Assembly (NCBI GenBank): GCA_027297485.1
Contig: JAPUHZ010000370.1
Span: forward strand, 1-6,967
Length of the DNA stretch: 6,967 nucleotides
From: Deltaproteobacteria bacterium
GTDB taxonomy: Bacteria; Desulfobacterota_B; Binatia; UBA9968
Direction: 5' to 3'
Below, in pieces: positions 1 to 5,008 of the stretch (position 1 is the stretch's first letter; each line of letters begins with the position of its first letter). The notes under the pieces are model-generated. The model did not search any database. It was not told the DNA's origin and was given only the letters and a program-made list of their open reading frames with translations. Position numbers and translations under genes: made by a program.

Positions 1-447
1 CCCGAGATCACGAGCAACCGAAGCATTGAAGACGATCGAGCCACCTTCCCGCAGCAGCGACGAAATGGCTTTTACGTGGAGGATTGGACCGCGGACGTTC
101 ACTGCGTATTGACGATCGAAGTCGGCAGCGGTCACATCGGAGTGCGGAACGAATGTTCCATGGCCAGCATTGAGGAATGCCGCGTCGAGCACACCGAACT
201 CCGACTTCACGACCTCACCGAGTCGCTCTGCGGCGGCCGGGTCGCCGGCGTCGTTCACGAGCGTCACAACATTGGGTAACTTCGCTTTCACGGCGTCGAG
301 CTTCTCGCCATTCGTTCCGGTAATCAGCACGCGGCCACCTTCGGCAACAATTCGCTCGGCCGTCGCTTTGCCGATACCACCAGATCCGCCCGTAATCAGA
401 ACGTTCTTGCCAGCAAAGCGTCCGGCTGGTGTGAATGTAGGCGCCAT
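1..447 (-). CDS. SDR-family oxidoreductase, N-terminal part (runs off left edge)
   Basis: This is the first 149 codons of a short-chain dehydrogenase/reductase, an NAD(P)-dependent cytoplasmic oxidoreductase; its substrate cannot be told. The Rossmann cofactor motif TGGSGGIG is at residues 19-26, the structural NAG motif at 93-95, the conserved N of helix 4 at 117 (YAVNVRG), and a Ser in the usual catalytic-Ser strand at 143 (VFNASVA). The catalytic Tyr-x3-Lys lies beyond the window. The ATG at 447 is chosen because the fold begins directly after it and AGGAAG sits about 9 bases upstream. The gene is preceded by a promoter with a perfect palindromic operator (484-505), so it is probably repressed by a TetR/NemR-type regulator and induced by a small reactive or toxic molecule. 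No regulator gene is visible here. The family is clear; the specific function is not. Confidence 0.93.
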   Translation of the reverse strand, partial: MAPTFTPAGRFAGKNVLITGGSGGIGKATAERIVAEGGRVLITGTNGEKLDAVKAKLPNVVTLVNDAGDPAAAERLGEVVKSEFGVLDAAFLNAGHGTFVPHSDVTAADFDRQYAVNVRGPILHVKAISSLLREGGSIVFNASVARDLG

Positions 448-478
448 AGTTTATCTTCCTTTCGAGTTGTGGTGACAG

Positions 479-508
479 GTTAAACATAGACCGATCGGTC
501 TATGTCAA
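479..508 (-). promoter_or_regulatory. Candidate sigma70 promoter of the SDR gene
   Basis: On the minus strand a perfect -35 box TTGACA (508-503) is followed after 18 bp by TTTAAC (484-479), a weak -10 with 4 of 6 consensus bases. The start codon at 447 is about 30 bases further on with a good ribosome binding site. The palindromic operator fills the spacer between the two boxes, so a bound repressor would exclude RNA polymerase. The -35 box is convincing; the -10 choice is tentative. Confidence 0.55.
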
Positions 509-665
509 GGACCTCCATGTTCCCAACGCCTAGGACATTGCCTTTGTCATCATGGCTCACCTGACCAGCGAGATAGATAGTGTCCCCAACCTTCACCGCC
601 TGGGAGTAACCGTACTCATTCTCCCAGGGCATACCAAGGCTCTTTGCCTCCTTTCTGATTGTCAT
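480..665 (-). pseudogene. RidA/YjgF-family gene, 3'-truncated integron cassette
   Basis: The first 51 residues are RidA-like (YjgF/YER057c/UK114 family, enamine/imine deaminases of about 130 residues). They include NEYGYSQAVKVGDTIYLAGQ at about 16-35 and SHDDKGNVLGVGNME at about 37-51. Homology then stops and the frame reads ten unrelated codons (VLDIDRSVYV) encoded by the SDR promoter and operator before a stop. The catalytic C-terminal half is missing, so the protein is almost certainly non-functional. The break lies near 509-516. The ATG at 665 has AAGGGGG about 6 bases upstream and starts 31 bases after the attC end at 696, the usual short leader of an integron cassette. Confidence 0.8.
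484..505. promoter_or_regulatory. 22-bp perfect palindromic operator, NemR-box-like (TetR family)
   Basis: Bases 484-505 are a perfect inverted repeat with no mismatch, half-site ACATAGACCGA and its complement. The core TAGACC-GATC-GGTCTA matches the NemR box TAGACC-N4-GGTCTA known from E. coli, where the TetR-family repressor NemR controls electrophile and hypochlorite detoxification genes. It sits between the -35 and -10 of the SDR promoter. Binding by a NemR-like or other TetR regulator is inferred from this match; the regulator would be encoded elsewhere. Confidence 0.75.
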
Positions 666-695
666 AACGCCCCCTTCCGCATTAAATGTGAAACT

Positions 696-754
696 GCCTA
701 ACGATGAAGCTGAGGCGCGCGGTTTACCGCGTCGCCTCCAGCGACTTGTTCGGT
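696..754 (-). other. attC: Integron attC recombination site (59-bp)
   Basis: Read on the minus strand the site starts with ACCGAAC (R'', one base off RYYYAAC) and ends with GTTAGGC (R', a perfect GTTRRRY). Between them lies an imperfect inverted repeat: GCTGGAGGCGACGCGGT on one arm against ACCGCGCGCCTCAGC on the other. The left arm carries two unpaired extra bases, as do the L'' boxes of known attC sites, where extrahelical bases set strand choice for the integrase. Total length is 59 bp. Orientation places the dehalogenase as the gene of this cassette and the RidA gene as the next cassette. No integron integrase gene or second attC was found in the window. Confidence 0.85.
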
Positions 755-850
755 GCGTATCAGTAGTTTTCGAGCAGCCCTAAAGGGGACAAATCTTAAT
801 TTATGATTGAATCATTTTAGTTTTAAAAGAGTTTAAAAAATGGGGACTCT
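755..850. other. AT-rich cassette tail between dehalogenase stop and attC
   Basis: No gene. The stretch 784-840 is AT-rich, holds the palindrome ATGATT-G-AATCAT (803-815), and is bordered by two GGGGAC motifs (785-790 and 842-847). The first continues as GGGGACAAATCTTAATTT, resembling the GGGG(A/T)CA ends seen at several transposon remnants further right. It serves as the 3' untranslated part of the dehalogenase cassette. No clear T-tailed terminator is present. Confidence 0.4.
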
Positions 851-1750
851 CTATCTGTCAAAGGCCGCCAGCGCTTTTCTGGCGATTTCTTCACCCCATT
901 CCTGTACAAAATGCCCGGCTTCAGAATGTTCATATGGTTCGGGACAGCTCAGTATGTCATTGCGAAGTGCCTGCATCACCGGTGGGCCAAGCACCGGGTC
1001 TTTCATCCCGACGGCCATGAATACCGGTCCGGTCCATTTACTGCGCAGCCACTCGCGTGCTCTGCGTGACAACTCCGCGCCGGGCGAGTCCGGCCGATCA
1101 GGAACCATTTCAGGGAAGCGGCGCACGCCGGCCTTATAGTTGATATCGGGGAATGGGGCGTCATAAGCAGCGCATTCTACCTCCGACAGATGCGAACATG
1201 ATAGCTTCAGCAGTCTCCCGGCAGACATATCAGGATTCTTTCTAACCCAGGCGCGCCAATCGAGAAATCCTTTGGAAAGTTGAACGTCTCCGGTACCGAG
1301 GGTTGTGTTCATGACCAGCAGGCGGGAAAACCTATCTGTCATGTCCATGGGCAAAGTGAGCCCAAGAATTCCGCCCCAGTCCTGGCAAACAAGGGTGATG
1401 TTCTTGAGATCTAAATATTCAATAAACGCAATTAGCGCGTTACGATGAAAGTCAAAAGTATACACAGCTTCGTCCAGTGGCTTGTCCGAACGCCCGAAAC
1501 CGAAATAATCCGGAGCTACCACCCGATGACCCGCAGCCGTGAAAATTGGGATCATCTTCCGGTAAAGGTAGCTCCACGTTGGTTCGCCGTGTAGGCACAG
1601 AAAAATGTCGTCAGCATTTTGAGGGCCTTCATCCACGTAGTGCATCCGCAAGCCTTCAAAGCCTTTCAAATCTTCAATGTAAACTGGGTCGTAAGGAAAA
1701 CCCGGGAGATCGACAAACCGTTCTTCCGGAGTTCTTAACACTTCTGTCAT
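851..1750 (-). CDS. dhmA: Haloalkane dehalogenase, subfamily HLD-I
   Basis: This 299-residue alpha/beta-hydrolase is complete; DhlA of Xanthobacter has 310. It hydrolyses a carbon-halogen bond to give an alcohol, halide and a proton, and acts in the cytoplasm. All HLD-I key residues are visible: HGEPTWSYLYRKM at 54-66; nucleophile Asp124 followed by halide-binding Trp125 in VCQDWGG; second halide-binding Trp165 (GFLDW, aligning with DhlA W175); catalytic acid Asp251 in GMKDPVLGP; and base His280 in EAGHFVQEWGEE. The ATG at 1750 has AAGAAG upstream. The gene is followed 97 bp later by an attC site in matching orientation, so it appears to be an integron cassette; the cassette's other boundary is not recognisable. 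Substrate range cannot be read from sequence. The name dhmA is the generic HLD-I symbol. Confidence 0.95.
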   Translation of the reverse strand: MTEVLRTPEERFVDLPGFPYDPVYIEDLKGFEGLRMHYVDEGPQNADDIFLCLHGEPTWSYLYRKMIPIFTAAGHRVVAPDYFGFGRSDKPLDEAVYTFDFHRNALIAFIEYLDLKNITLVCQDWGGILGLTLPMDMTDRFSRLLVMNTTLGTGDVQLSKGFLDWRAWVRKNPDMSAGRLLKLSCSHLSEVECAAYDAPFPDINYKAGVRRFPEMVPDRPDSPGAELSRRAREWLRSKWTGPVFMAVGMKDPVLGPPVMQALRNDILSCPEPYEHSEAGHFVQEWGEEIARKALAAFDR

Positions 1751-2050
1751 CGTAACACTTCTTTTTAAGATGTTAACCGGACTATTAAGTGAGCTGCAAA
1801 AGCACTGCGCTTTCTGGCAGTCTATCTCGTCCCGCTCCGGCTCCCGTGCGACGAAAATGTGCTGGATTATCCGTTACGTACCAAGACGTTGTCAAGCTGG
1901 TCCTCTCCGGAAAATACTGCCACGCTGGCGGCTTATTGCCCTACTGGCCCGCAGCCTATTTCTGCCCAAACCACCATCAAGATTCGCCTAGCCCCAGCCT
2001 ATCGGCAGGACTGCTGGAATTCCCCTTCCTCGCCGTCACCCTCAAAGTAA

Positions 2051-2138
2051 AACGCCCTCCCGGGCCCTACTATACCCGAGAAGGTGTGTGATTGTTTGGT
2101 GCCCCCCGATTGTGCCGGAGGTGGGCCGGGGCCTATGC
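2051..2138 (-). repeat. Dispersed structured repeat, copy A
   Basis: Bases 2108-2138 match 3948-3978 at 29 of 31 positions (GATTGTGCC-N-GAGGTGGGCC onward), and flanking similarity reaches down to AAAACGCCC at about 2050 and 3886. The conserved left part forms, on the minus strand, a short GC hairpin (GCCC-GGGA-GGGC) followed by TTTTACTTT, like an intrinsic terminator. Copy B lies upstream of the GAF-TIR gene, and this copy lies upstream of the dehalogenase, in the same orientation. The nature of the repeat is unknown. Confidence 0.6.
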
Positions 2139-2139
2139 T

Positions 2140-2204
2140 CACCCCGGTTTCATACATACAGCTCCCTCATGGGGCCTTACGTATGTCCTCCCGAGGCTGG
2201 GGTG
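2140..2204. repeat. Nested imperfect hairpin
   Basis: CACCCC (2140-2145) pairs with GGGGTG (2199-2204), and inside it ACATAC (2154-2159) pairs with GTATGT (2181-2186), with CCC/GGG further in. A 65-base stem of this kind directly follows repeat copy A but is not conserved after copy B. It could be a REP-like sequence or a piece of a structured RNA; no T-run follows. Confidence 0.4.
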
Positions 2205-2290
2205 TCAAGCACCTGACATAACATTTCACTGGCGAAATTGCCTACGAAAGATCCCGGGGTGGGCCTGCATGCGCTAGTAGCCGGGTGATG

Positions 2291-2540
2291 TCATCGGCGT
2301 TGCCGGGGTTTGCCGGAACCGGGAACGGTGAAGCCTCTCACCAGGCTCTTGGCCTTGTTCAGGGCCGCCTTCAGGACCACAAGCTCCCGCTGGACTGTAT
2401 TCGGCTTCGCCCCCTGGACCAGGCGCCTGGTGATGTATTGGTGCACATCCTCCCGGGTCATGTCGGGGAGCCGCTTCTCGCCCAGGACAGCCACGAGATG
2501 CGCAAAACAATAGCGATCCCGTTCCGTGTCCTTGCCTGAG
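2291..2540 (-). pseudogene. Tyrosine recombinase (phage integrase family), N-terminal core-binding fragment
   Basis: The frame reads KDTERDRYCFAHL, then GEKRLPDMTREDVHQYITRR, then KPNTVQRELVVLKAALNKAK. This is the SAM-like DNA-binding domain that precedes the catalytic domain of site-specific tyrosine integrases. After LVRGFTVPG the frame ends at a stop (2291), so the catalytic Arg-His-Arg-Tyr domain is absent. At its 5' side there is no start codon: homology begins exactly next to the transposon tail at 2541-2570, which appears to have replaced the true start. About 83 of some 350-400 residues remain, so it cannot be active. Confidence 0.75.
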
Positions 2541-2570
2541 GGATGGGGTCAAATCTTTTGTTGACTAATT
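2541..2570 (-). repeat. 30-bp transposon-end repeat, copy 1
   Basis: This 30-bp sequence (GGATGGGGTCAAATC, then TTTTGTTGACTAATT) recurs at 4455-4484 with one mismatch and in the same orientation. Each copy marks an abrupt break in a minus-strand gene: here the integrase fragment, there the toxin fragment. The frame across it reads ELVNKRFDPIP. It is best read as the outer end of a RAYT-like element. Confidence 0.7.
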
Positions 2571-2740
2571 CCCTTCCGGATTCTATGACAACCGCCATGA
2601 AGTTTCTGACCCTCCCTTTCGGCCACCCCCCTTTCCGCGGTCTCAGCACCCTTCCCAACCGCTTCTCCAGCGAGCGAGTCGAGCCATGCTGCCACCCTAT
2701 CGCTTCCCTTCCCCACCGCCACGCCCAATGATATATGTAT
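2571..2740 (-). pseudogene. C-terminal remnant of a RAYT-like (REP-associated Y1) transposase, copy 1
   Basis: On the minus strand this stretch encodes SLEKRLGRVLRPRKGGWPKG followed by a tail leading into the 30-bp end repeat. The same basic C-terminal pattern, LE+xLGRxLRPRKxG, is encoded at 5516-5647, and a shifted version at 4596-4768. Conserved DNA such as CTTTCGGCCACC, CCCTTCCCA and CTTCTCCAGC is shared by the three copies. Upstream, a second frame reads GSDRVAAWLD, so the ancestral gene is frameshifted. The HUH/Tyr catalytic domain is absent everywhere in the window. The family assignment rests on the tail pattern and the GGGGTCA ends, and is moderately sure. Confidence 0.55.
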
Positions 2741-2802
2741 CCCGGCCCCGGCCGGATTGTAACTCGATGCGGCATCAGATGGTAACTGCGTGGAGCGACC
2801 GT

Positions 2803-3627
2803 TCAAGGCGAAACGCCCCTCGGTTTCCAATCGATTTTCCACTCAGTTAGGACTGCTTCTATCTGTAGTATACACCCTGCAATTTCGTCGAATTCCTGAT
2901 AAAATACTCCACCTAAATCACTTGGTAGTCGGACGGGCCGCTTCACTAAGAAACATACCCGCCGTTCATCGCGAAACCATGCTACCAAAAGTCCACTTTC
3001 AAAAATCACGTTCTCTCGTGCACGCGGTTGCAGTTCTTCGCCCGACCCCGCAAGGCGTCCTTCGTCATCAGGTGTTATCAGGACAAAGCCTGCACTGCAT
3101 TGACTCGAAATCCCCTCTAACATTTCGATTATGGTTCCACCGGTACGAGGCTGAAGAAACAAGAGGAGAGGTTGTACTCCACGTCTGCGTAGCTCTAGTT
3201 CAAGGTCATTAACCGCTCGCCGGTCACGTCCGTGCACGATGAAAATCCTTTCAGGTCGCGGGGAAGACTCAATGATTGTTATCGATTTGAGAACGATTCC
3301 AAGAGTGTCGGCGTAGACCTCAATGAAACTTATTTTCTTCTCGTCAAATGGATTGTCCAGTGTAGAATTATGAAATGAAGCTACTCCCAGTGGATCGTGT
3401 TTTTCATCAAGGATAATGGGCACACAAATAATACCTCGGATTGGCACGGAACCAGCAGCTGTAGTAAATTTAGGTGAATTTTGAACATCCGGTATGTGCT
3501 GAGTAGTCCTAGTCCGAAAGGCGAGGCCAGCCACTCCTTCGTCGTACCTAAACTCTTTCTGCCAATTCTCATTCTTTGGGAGAAAGTTTTCCGTTACCAG
3601 GAAATTATCGTCATTAAAAAGTTCCAA
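2803..3627 (-). CDS. GAF domain fused to CAP12-type TIR (PF10137-like) effector
   Basis: The 274-residue frame has two domains. Residues about 28-117 are the later part of a GAF sensor domain (EGVAGLAFRT, HIPDV, RGIICVPI, PLGVASFHNS, FIEVYADTLGIVLKS). Residues about 127-262 are a TIR-like nucleotide-binding domain of the PF10137/CAP12 type: RIFIVHGRD (127-135), GGTIIEMLE (163-171, holding the likely catalytic Glu by analogy with TIR NADases), LITPDDEG (183-190), RARENVIFESG (202-212) and LPSDLGGVFYQEFD (234-247). Related TIR domains cleave NAD+ when triggered by a cyclic nucleotide in phage-defence systems; a GAF domain could supply such sensing. The only in-frame start is TTG at 3627, without a ribosome binding site and cutting into the GAF fold. 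The true start is probably 3785, with a frameshift between. No partner gene is present. Confidence 0.85.
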   Translation of the reverse strand: MELFNDDNFLVTENFLPKNENWQKEFRYDEGVAGLAFRTRTTQHIPDVQNSPKFTTAAGSVPIRGIICVPIILDEKHDPLGVASFHNSTLDNPFDEKKISFIEVYADTLGIVLKSITIIESSPRPERIFIVHGRDRRAVNDLELELRRRGVQPLLLFLQPRTGGTIIEMLEGISSQCSAGFVLITPDDEGRLAGSGEELQPRARENVIFESGLLVAWFRDERRVCFLVKRPVRLPSDLGGVFYQEFDEIAGCILQIEAVLTEWKIDWKPRGVSP

Positions 3628-3785
3628 TACTTGGCGCGAAGGACGATTTTCAGTATTGAGCCGGACTCAGATACATTGTTATTATGGATGAGAATACGGA
3701 GGAATTCCTTGAGAATATCGGACTGCGACCTGCCTCGGGTTGCCCTGAGAAAGTTACGCAAAGCCTGGGCCGGAACAACGCTCAT
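3594..3785 (-). pseudogene. Out-of-frame N-terminal segment of the GAF-TIR gene
   Basis: This frame starts at ATG 3785 with AAAGGGG about 9 bases upstream and reads MSVVPAQALRNFLRATRGRS, then DILKEFLRILIHNNN. The main GAF-TIR frame is open from 3666 and reads RLNTENRPSRQVLELFNDDN across the region where this frame continues as unrelated sequence. Joining the two between about 3666 and 3627 would give one protein of about 326 residues with a complete GAF domain. I infer either a real one-base frameshift that silences the gene, a sequencing error, or less likely translational recoding. Confidence 0.55.
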
Positions 3786-3880
3786 CTCTATGTCCCCTTT
3801 AGTTCACTCCTAGACTTTTCGTTGGCTTTCCAACCCGGCGGCCCTCGCATGTCCCCTACGCCCCTCGTGCGCGCCCGTAA

Positions 3881-3904
3881 GAACGAAAACGCCCGGCCGG
3901 GGCG
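3881..3904 (-). terminator. Candidate intrinsic terminator upstream of the GAF-TIR gene
   Basis: On the minus strand CGCCC (3904-3900), a five-base loop and GGGCG (3894-3890) form a GC-rich hairpin followed by TTTTCGTTCTT. It would end transcription arriving from the antitoxin at 4134 and separate it from the GAF-TIR gene. Copy A of the same repeat keeps a similar hairpin and T-run. Confidence 0.5.
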
Positions 3905-3978
3905 GTGCCTCTCCCGAGAGGGCGTCAGAGTCTTCTGAAACGCCGGTGATTGTGCCTGAGGTGGGCCGGGGACTATGC
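3886..3978 (-). repeat. Dispersed structured repeat, copy B
   Basis: Counterpart of 2051-2138, with 29 of 31 identical bases at 3948-3978. This copy has three consecutive stem-loops: the terminator-like hairpin at 3890-3904, CTCTC-CC-GAGAG at about 3910-3921, and GGCGT-CAGA pairing with TCTG-AA-ACGCC at about 3921-3944. Only the first is kept in copy A. Together with 3786-3885 and 3979-4133 it fills the gene-free gap upstream of the GAF-TIR gene; nothing else was recognised there except short direct repeats (GAGAGTCGATTG and GAGAGTTGAG near 4003-4029). Confidence 0.55.
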
Positions 3979-4133
3979 GCCCGGTTCCATTTCAAGTACG
4001 TGTCGAGAGTCGATTGTTGAGAGTTGAGCGCTCGTCCAAAAATCAGCCATCCGACTCTCAAGCAAGTCGCATGCGATGCCTCTCTTGTACCCCTGCTGCC
4101 CTCCCCTGTCCACTCGAAAAGCCTGGCAGCCGA

Positions 4134-4376
4134 CTATCTAAAGCTCGCAACAGCCACGGGCCGGGACTTTGCAAGACTGCGCCGATGCCGCTTGATTCGC
4201 TCGATCTCGTGCAGGGTCTCGGCAGCTAGGTAGCTTTCACCGCATTTGGGGCAGGTCACGATGGGCACATTCTCGATAACCAGCAACTTCGCGCCGCTGC
4301 CGTAACTCCGTGTGACGCGCCGAGTCTGCGCGCCGCTCTTGCCGCAAATATCACACCTTCTGGACTTGGTCGCCAT
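4134..4376 (-). CDS. YgiT-type zinc-finger antitoxin (MqsA-like N-domain only)
   Basis: An 80-residue protein with the YgiT-type zinc finger: C8-x2-C11 (RRCDICGKSG) and C42-x2-C45 (IVTCPKCGESYL), followed by the helix ETLHEIERIKRHRR. It lacks the C-terminal HTH of full MqsA, as in the many short YgiT antitoxins paired with DUF4258-type toxins. The start at 4376 is chosen because it lies one base after the TAA of the toxin remnant (4378-4380), the usual tight toxin-then-antitoxin layout, and because the Cys pairs follow at once. An alternative start at 4400 would lie inside the toxin frame. It would bind and neutralise its toxin, but the toxin is broken here, leaving an orphan. Confidence 0.85.
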   Translation of the reverse strand: MATKSRRCDICGKSGAQTRRVTRSYGSGAKLLVIENVPIVTCPKCGESYLAAETLHEIERIKRHRRSLAKSRPVAVASFR

Positions 4377-4377
4377 C

Positions 4378-4452
4378 TTAGTCGACATACACCGTGACAA
4401 TTACCAACTTGCCAGTCGGACCGAGCTTGGCCACAACCACAGCCGTTTCGGT
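4378..4452 (-). pseudogene. DUF4258-type toxin, C-terminal 24 codons only
   Basis: The frame reads TETAVVVAKLGPTGKLVIVT then VYVD and stops one base before the antitoxin start. This matches the typical C-terminal strands of DUF4258 proteins, the usual upstream partner of YgiT-type antitoxins. Everything 5' of it is replaced by the 30-bp transposon-end repeat at 4455-4484, so the toxin body of about 70-80 residues is lost. Confidence 0.65.
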
Positions 4453-4454
4453 CC

Positions 4455-4484
4455 GGATGGGGTCAAGTCTTTTGTTGACTAATT
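4455..4484 (-). repeat. 30-bp transposon-end repeat, copy 2
   Basis: 29 of 30 bases equal 2541-2570. It sits at the break point of the toxin gene. Similarity to copy 1 continues weakly for about 20 bases beyond (CGGA and CTATG spacing), so the two tails come from related elements. Confidence 0.7.
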
Positions 4485-4500
4485 CTGCTTTCTCGGACTC

Positions 4501-4572
4501 CTATGCCTTCTCGGCATCCGGATCATAGCTCACGTTCGGTCGGAGCCACTGCTCGACGGTTCGCAGGTCCAT
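4501..4572 (-). pseudogene. Short fragment with tyrosine-recombinase C-terminus-like sequence
   Basis: A frame of 23 codons with AGGAAG just before its ATG reads MDLRTVEQWLRPNVSYDPDA and ends at TAG. The DLRTVxxWL pattern resembles the helix just before the catalytic Tyr of phage integrases (DLRTVQEWLGHSD), but the GHxxxxxTxxYxH part is not there. It may be a scrap of an integrase or an unrelated short frame. Confidence 0.25.
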
Positions 4573-4595
4573 CCGCTTCCTGGTCCCGAAGAATC

Positions 4596-4768
4596 AGTGG
4601 GGACAGTATACAATATTAGTCCCTCGTTTTAAATTTTCCGGCCTCCCTTCGGCCACCCATCTTTCCGCTGGATCATCTCCATCCCGGGCGCTTCTCCAGC
4701 GCGGGAGCCGGCTATGCCTCCACCCTAGCGCTTCCCTGCCCCAACGCCAAGCCAGATGGATACATCCT
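4596..4768 (-). pseudogene. C-terminal remnant of a RAYT-like transposase, copy 2
   Basis: It shares CCCTTCGGCCACCC, CGCTTCTCCAGCG, TCCACCCTA-CGCTTCCCT and further blocks with 2571-2740. Its outer end is AGTGGGGACAGTATACAA at 4596-4613, a different end type from the GGATGGGGTCA tails. On the minus strand one frame gives LEKRPG and another gives RKDGWPKGGRK, so at least one frameshift separates the tail motifs. It is debris without a catalytic domain. Confidence 0.5.
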
Positions 4769-4800
4769 CTCCCCGGAAATGCCCACCTCGGAGCAAAATA

Positions 4801-4982
4801 GGGGTCAGACTGGGGTTTCTGCTGTAGGTTCCATCTTCGTTTTTAGCCGACCCGACTTCCCCGACCACACCCTCCGCAGCCCTATAGCCTCGCGTCCTTG
4901 GGCACCGGTCCCTCCCCCTGCGTGCAGGTGACTGGTCGTCCGCACTCTAGCAGGACCTACCAGAAAATTCCAGTCTGACCCC
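4801..4982. mobile_element. 182-bp MITE-like element with inverted ends
   Basis: It starts with GGGGTCAGACTGG (4801-4813) and ends with the exact complement CCAGTCTGACCCC (4970-4982). The inverted similarity continues inward imperfectly for about 35 bases (TTTCTG, TAGGT, CC). The inside has no reading frame of note. No target duplication is visible at its edges (AAAATA on the left, GATTTC on the right). The ends recall the GGGGTCA ends of the RAYT-like remnants, so it may be mobilised by such an enzyme. Confidence 0.6.
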
Positions 4983-5008
4983 GATTTCCGAAAATTACCC
5001 CTCCATAA

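Larger units (their letters stand above)
1751..2290. other. Intergenic region without a supportable gene
   Basis: About 540 bp upstream of the dehalogenase. Several short plus-strand reading frames overlap here, but none has a recognisable domain or a convincing ribosome binding site. The region holds a small stem-loop (about 1814-1840 on the minus strand, CTGC/GCAG flanking AAAGC/GCTTT), one copy of a diverged repeat with a terminator-like hairpin (2051-2138) and a nested hairpin (2140-2204). No attC or attI site could be identified at the dehalogenase's upstream side. Confidence 0.5.

Noticed and set aside
170..475. Plus- and minus-strand frames of 90-101 codons over the SDR gene
   Set aside because: They are shadows of the SDR frame, which has the TGxxxGIG and NAG motifs and a proper ribosome binding site.
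1751..1860. A possible attC or attI at the upstream boundary of the dehalogenase cassette
   Set aside because: GGTTAACATC at about 1766-1775 on the minus strand does not fit GTTRRRY, and the nearby stem-loop lacks a matching R'' box.
1789..2091. A 100-codon plus-strand frame in the gap upstream of the dehalogenase
   Set aside because: It overlaps other frames of similar length, has no domain or clear start signal, and its end runs into the non-coding repeat copy A.
2790..3212. A 140-codon plus-strand frame
   Set aside because: It is antisense to the TIR domain, whose motifs are unmistakable on the minus strand.
3810..4061. An 83-codon minus-strand frame ending just before the GAF-TIR start
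   Set aside because: It reads through the hairpin-rich repeat copy B, has no domain similarity, and is not preserved in repeat copy A.
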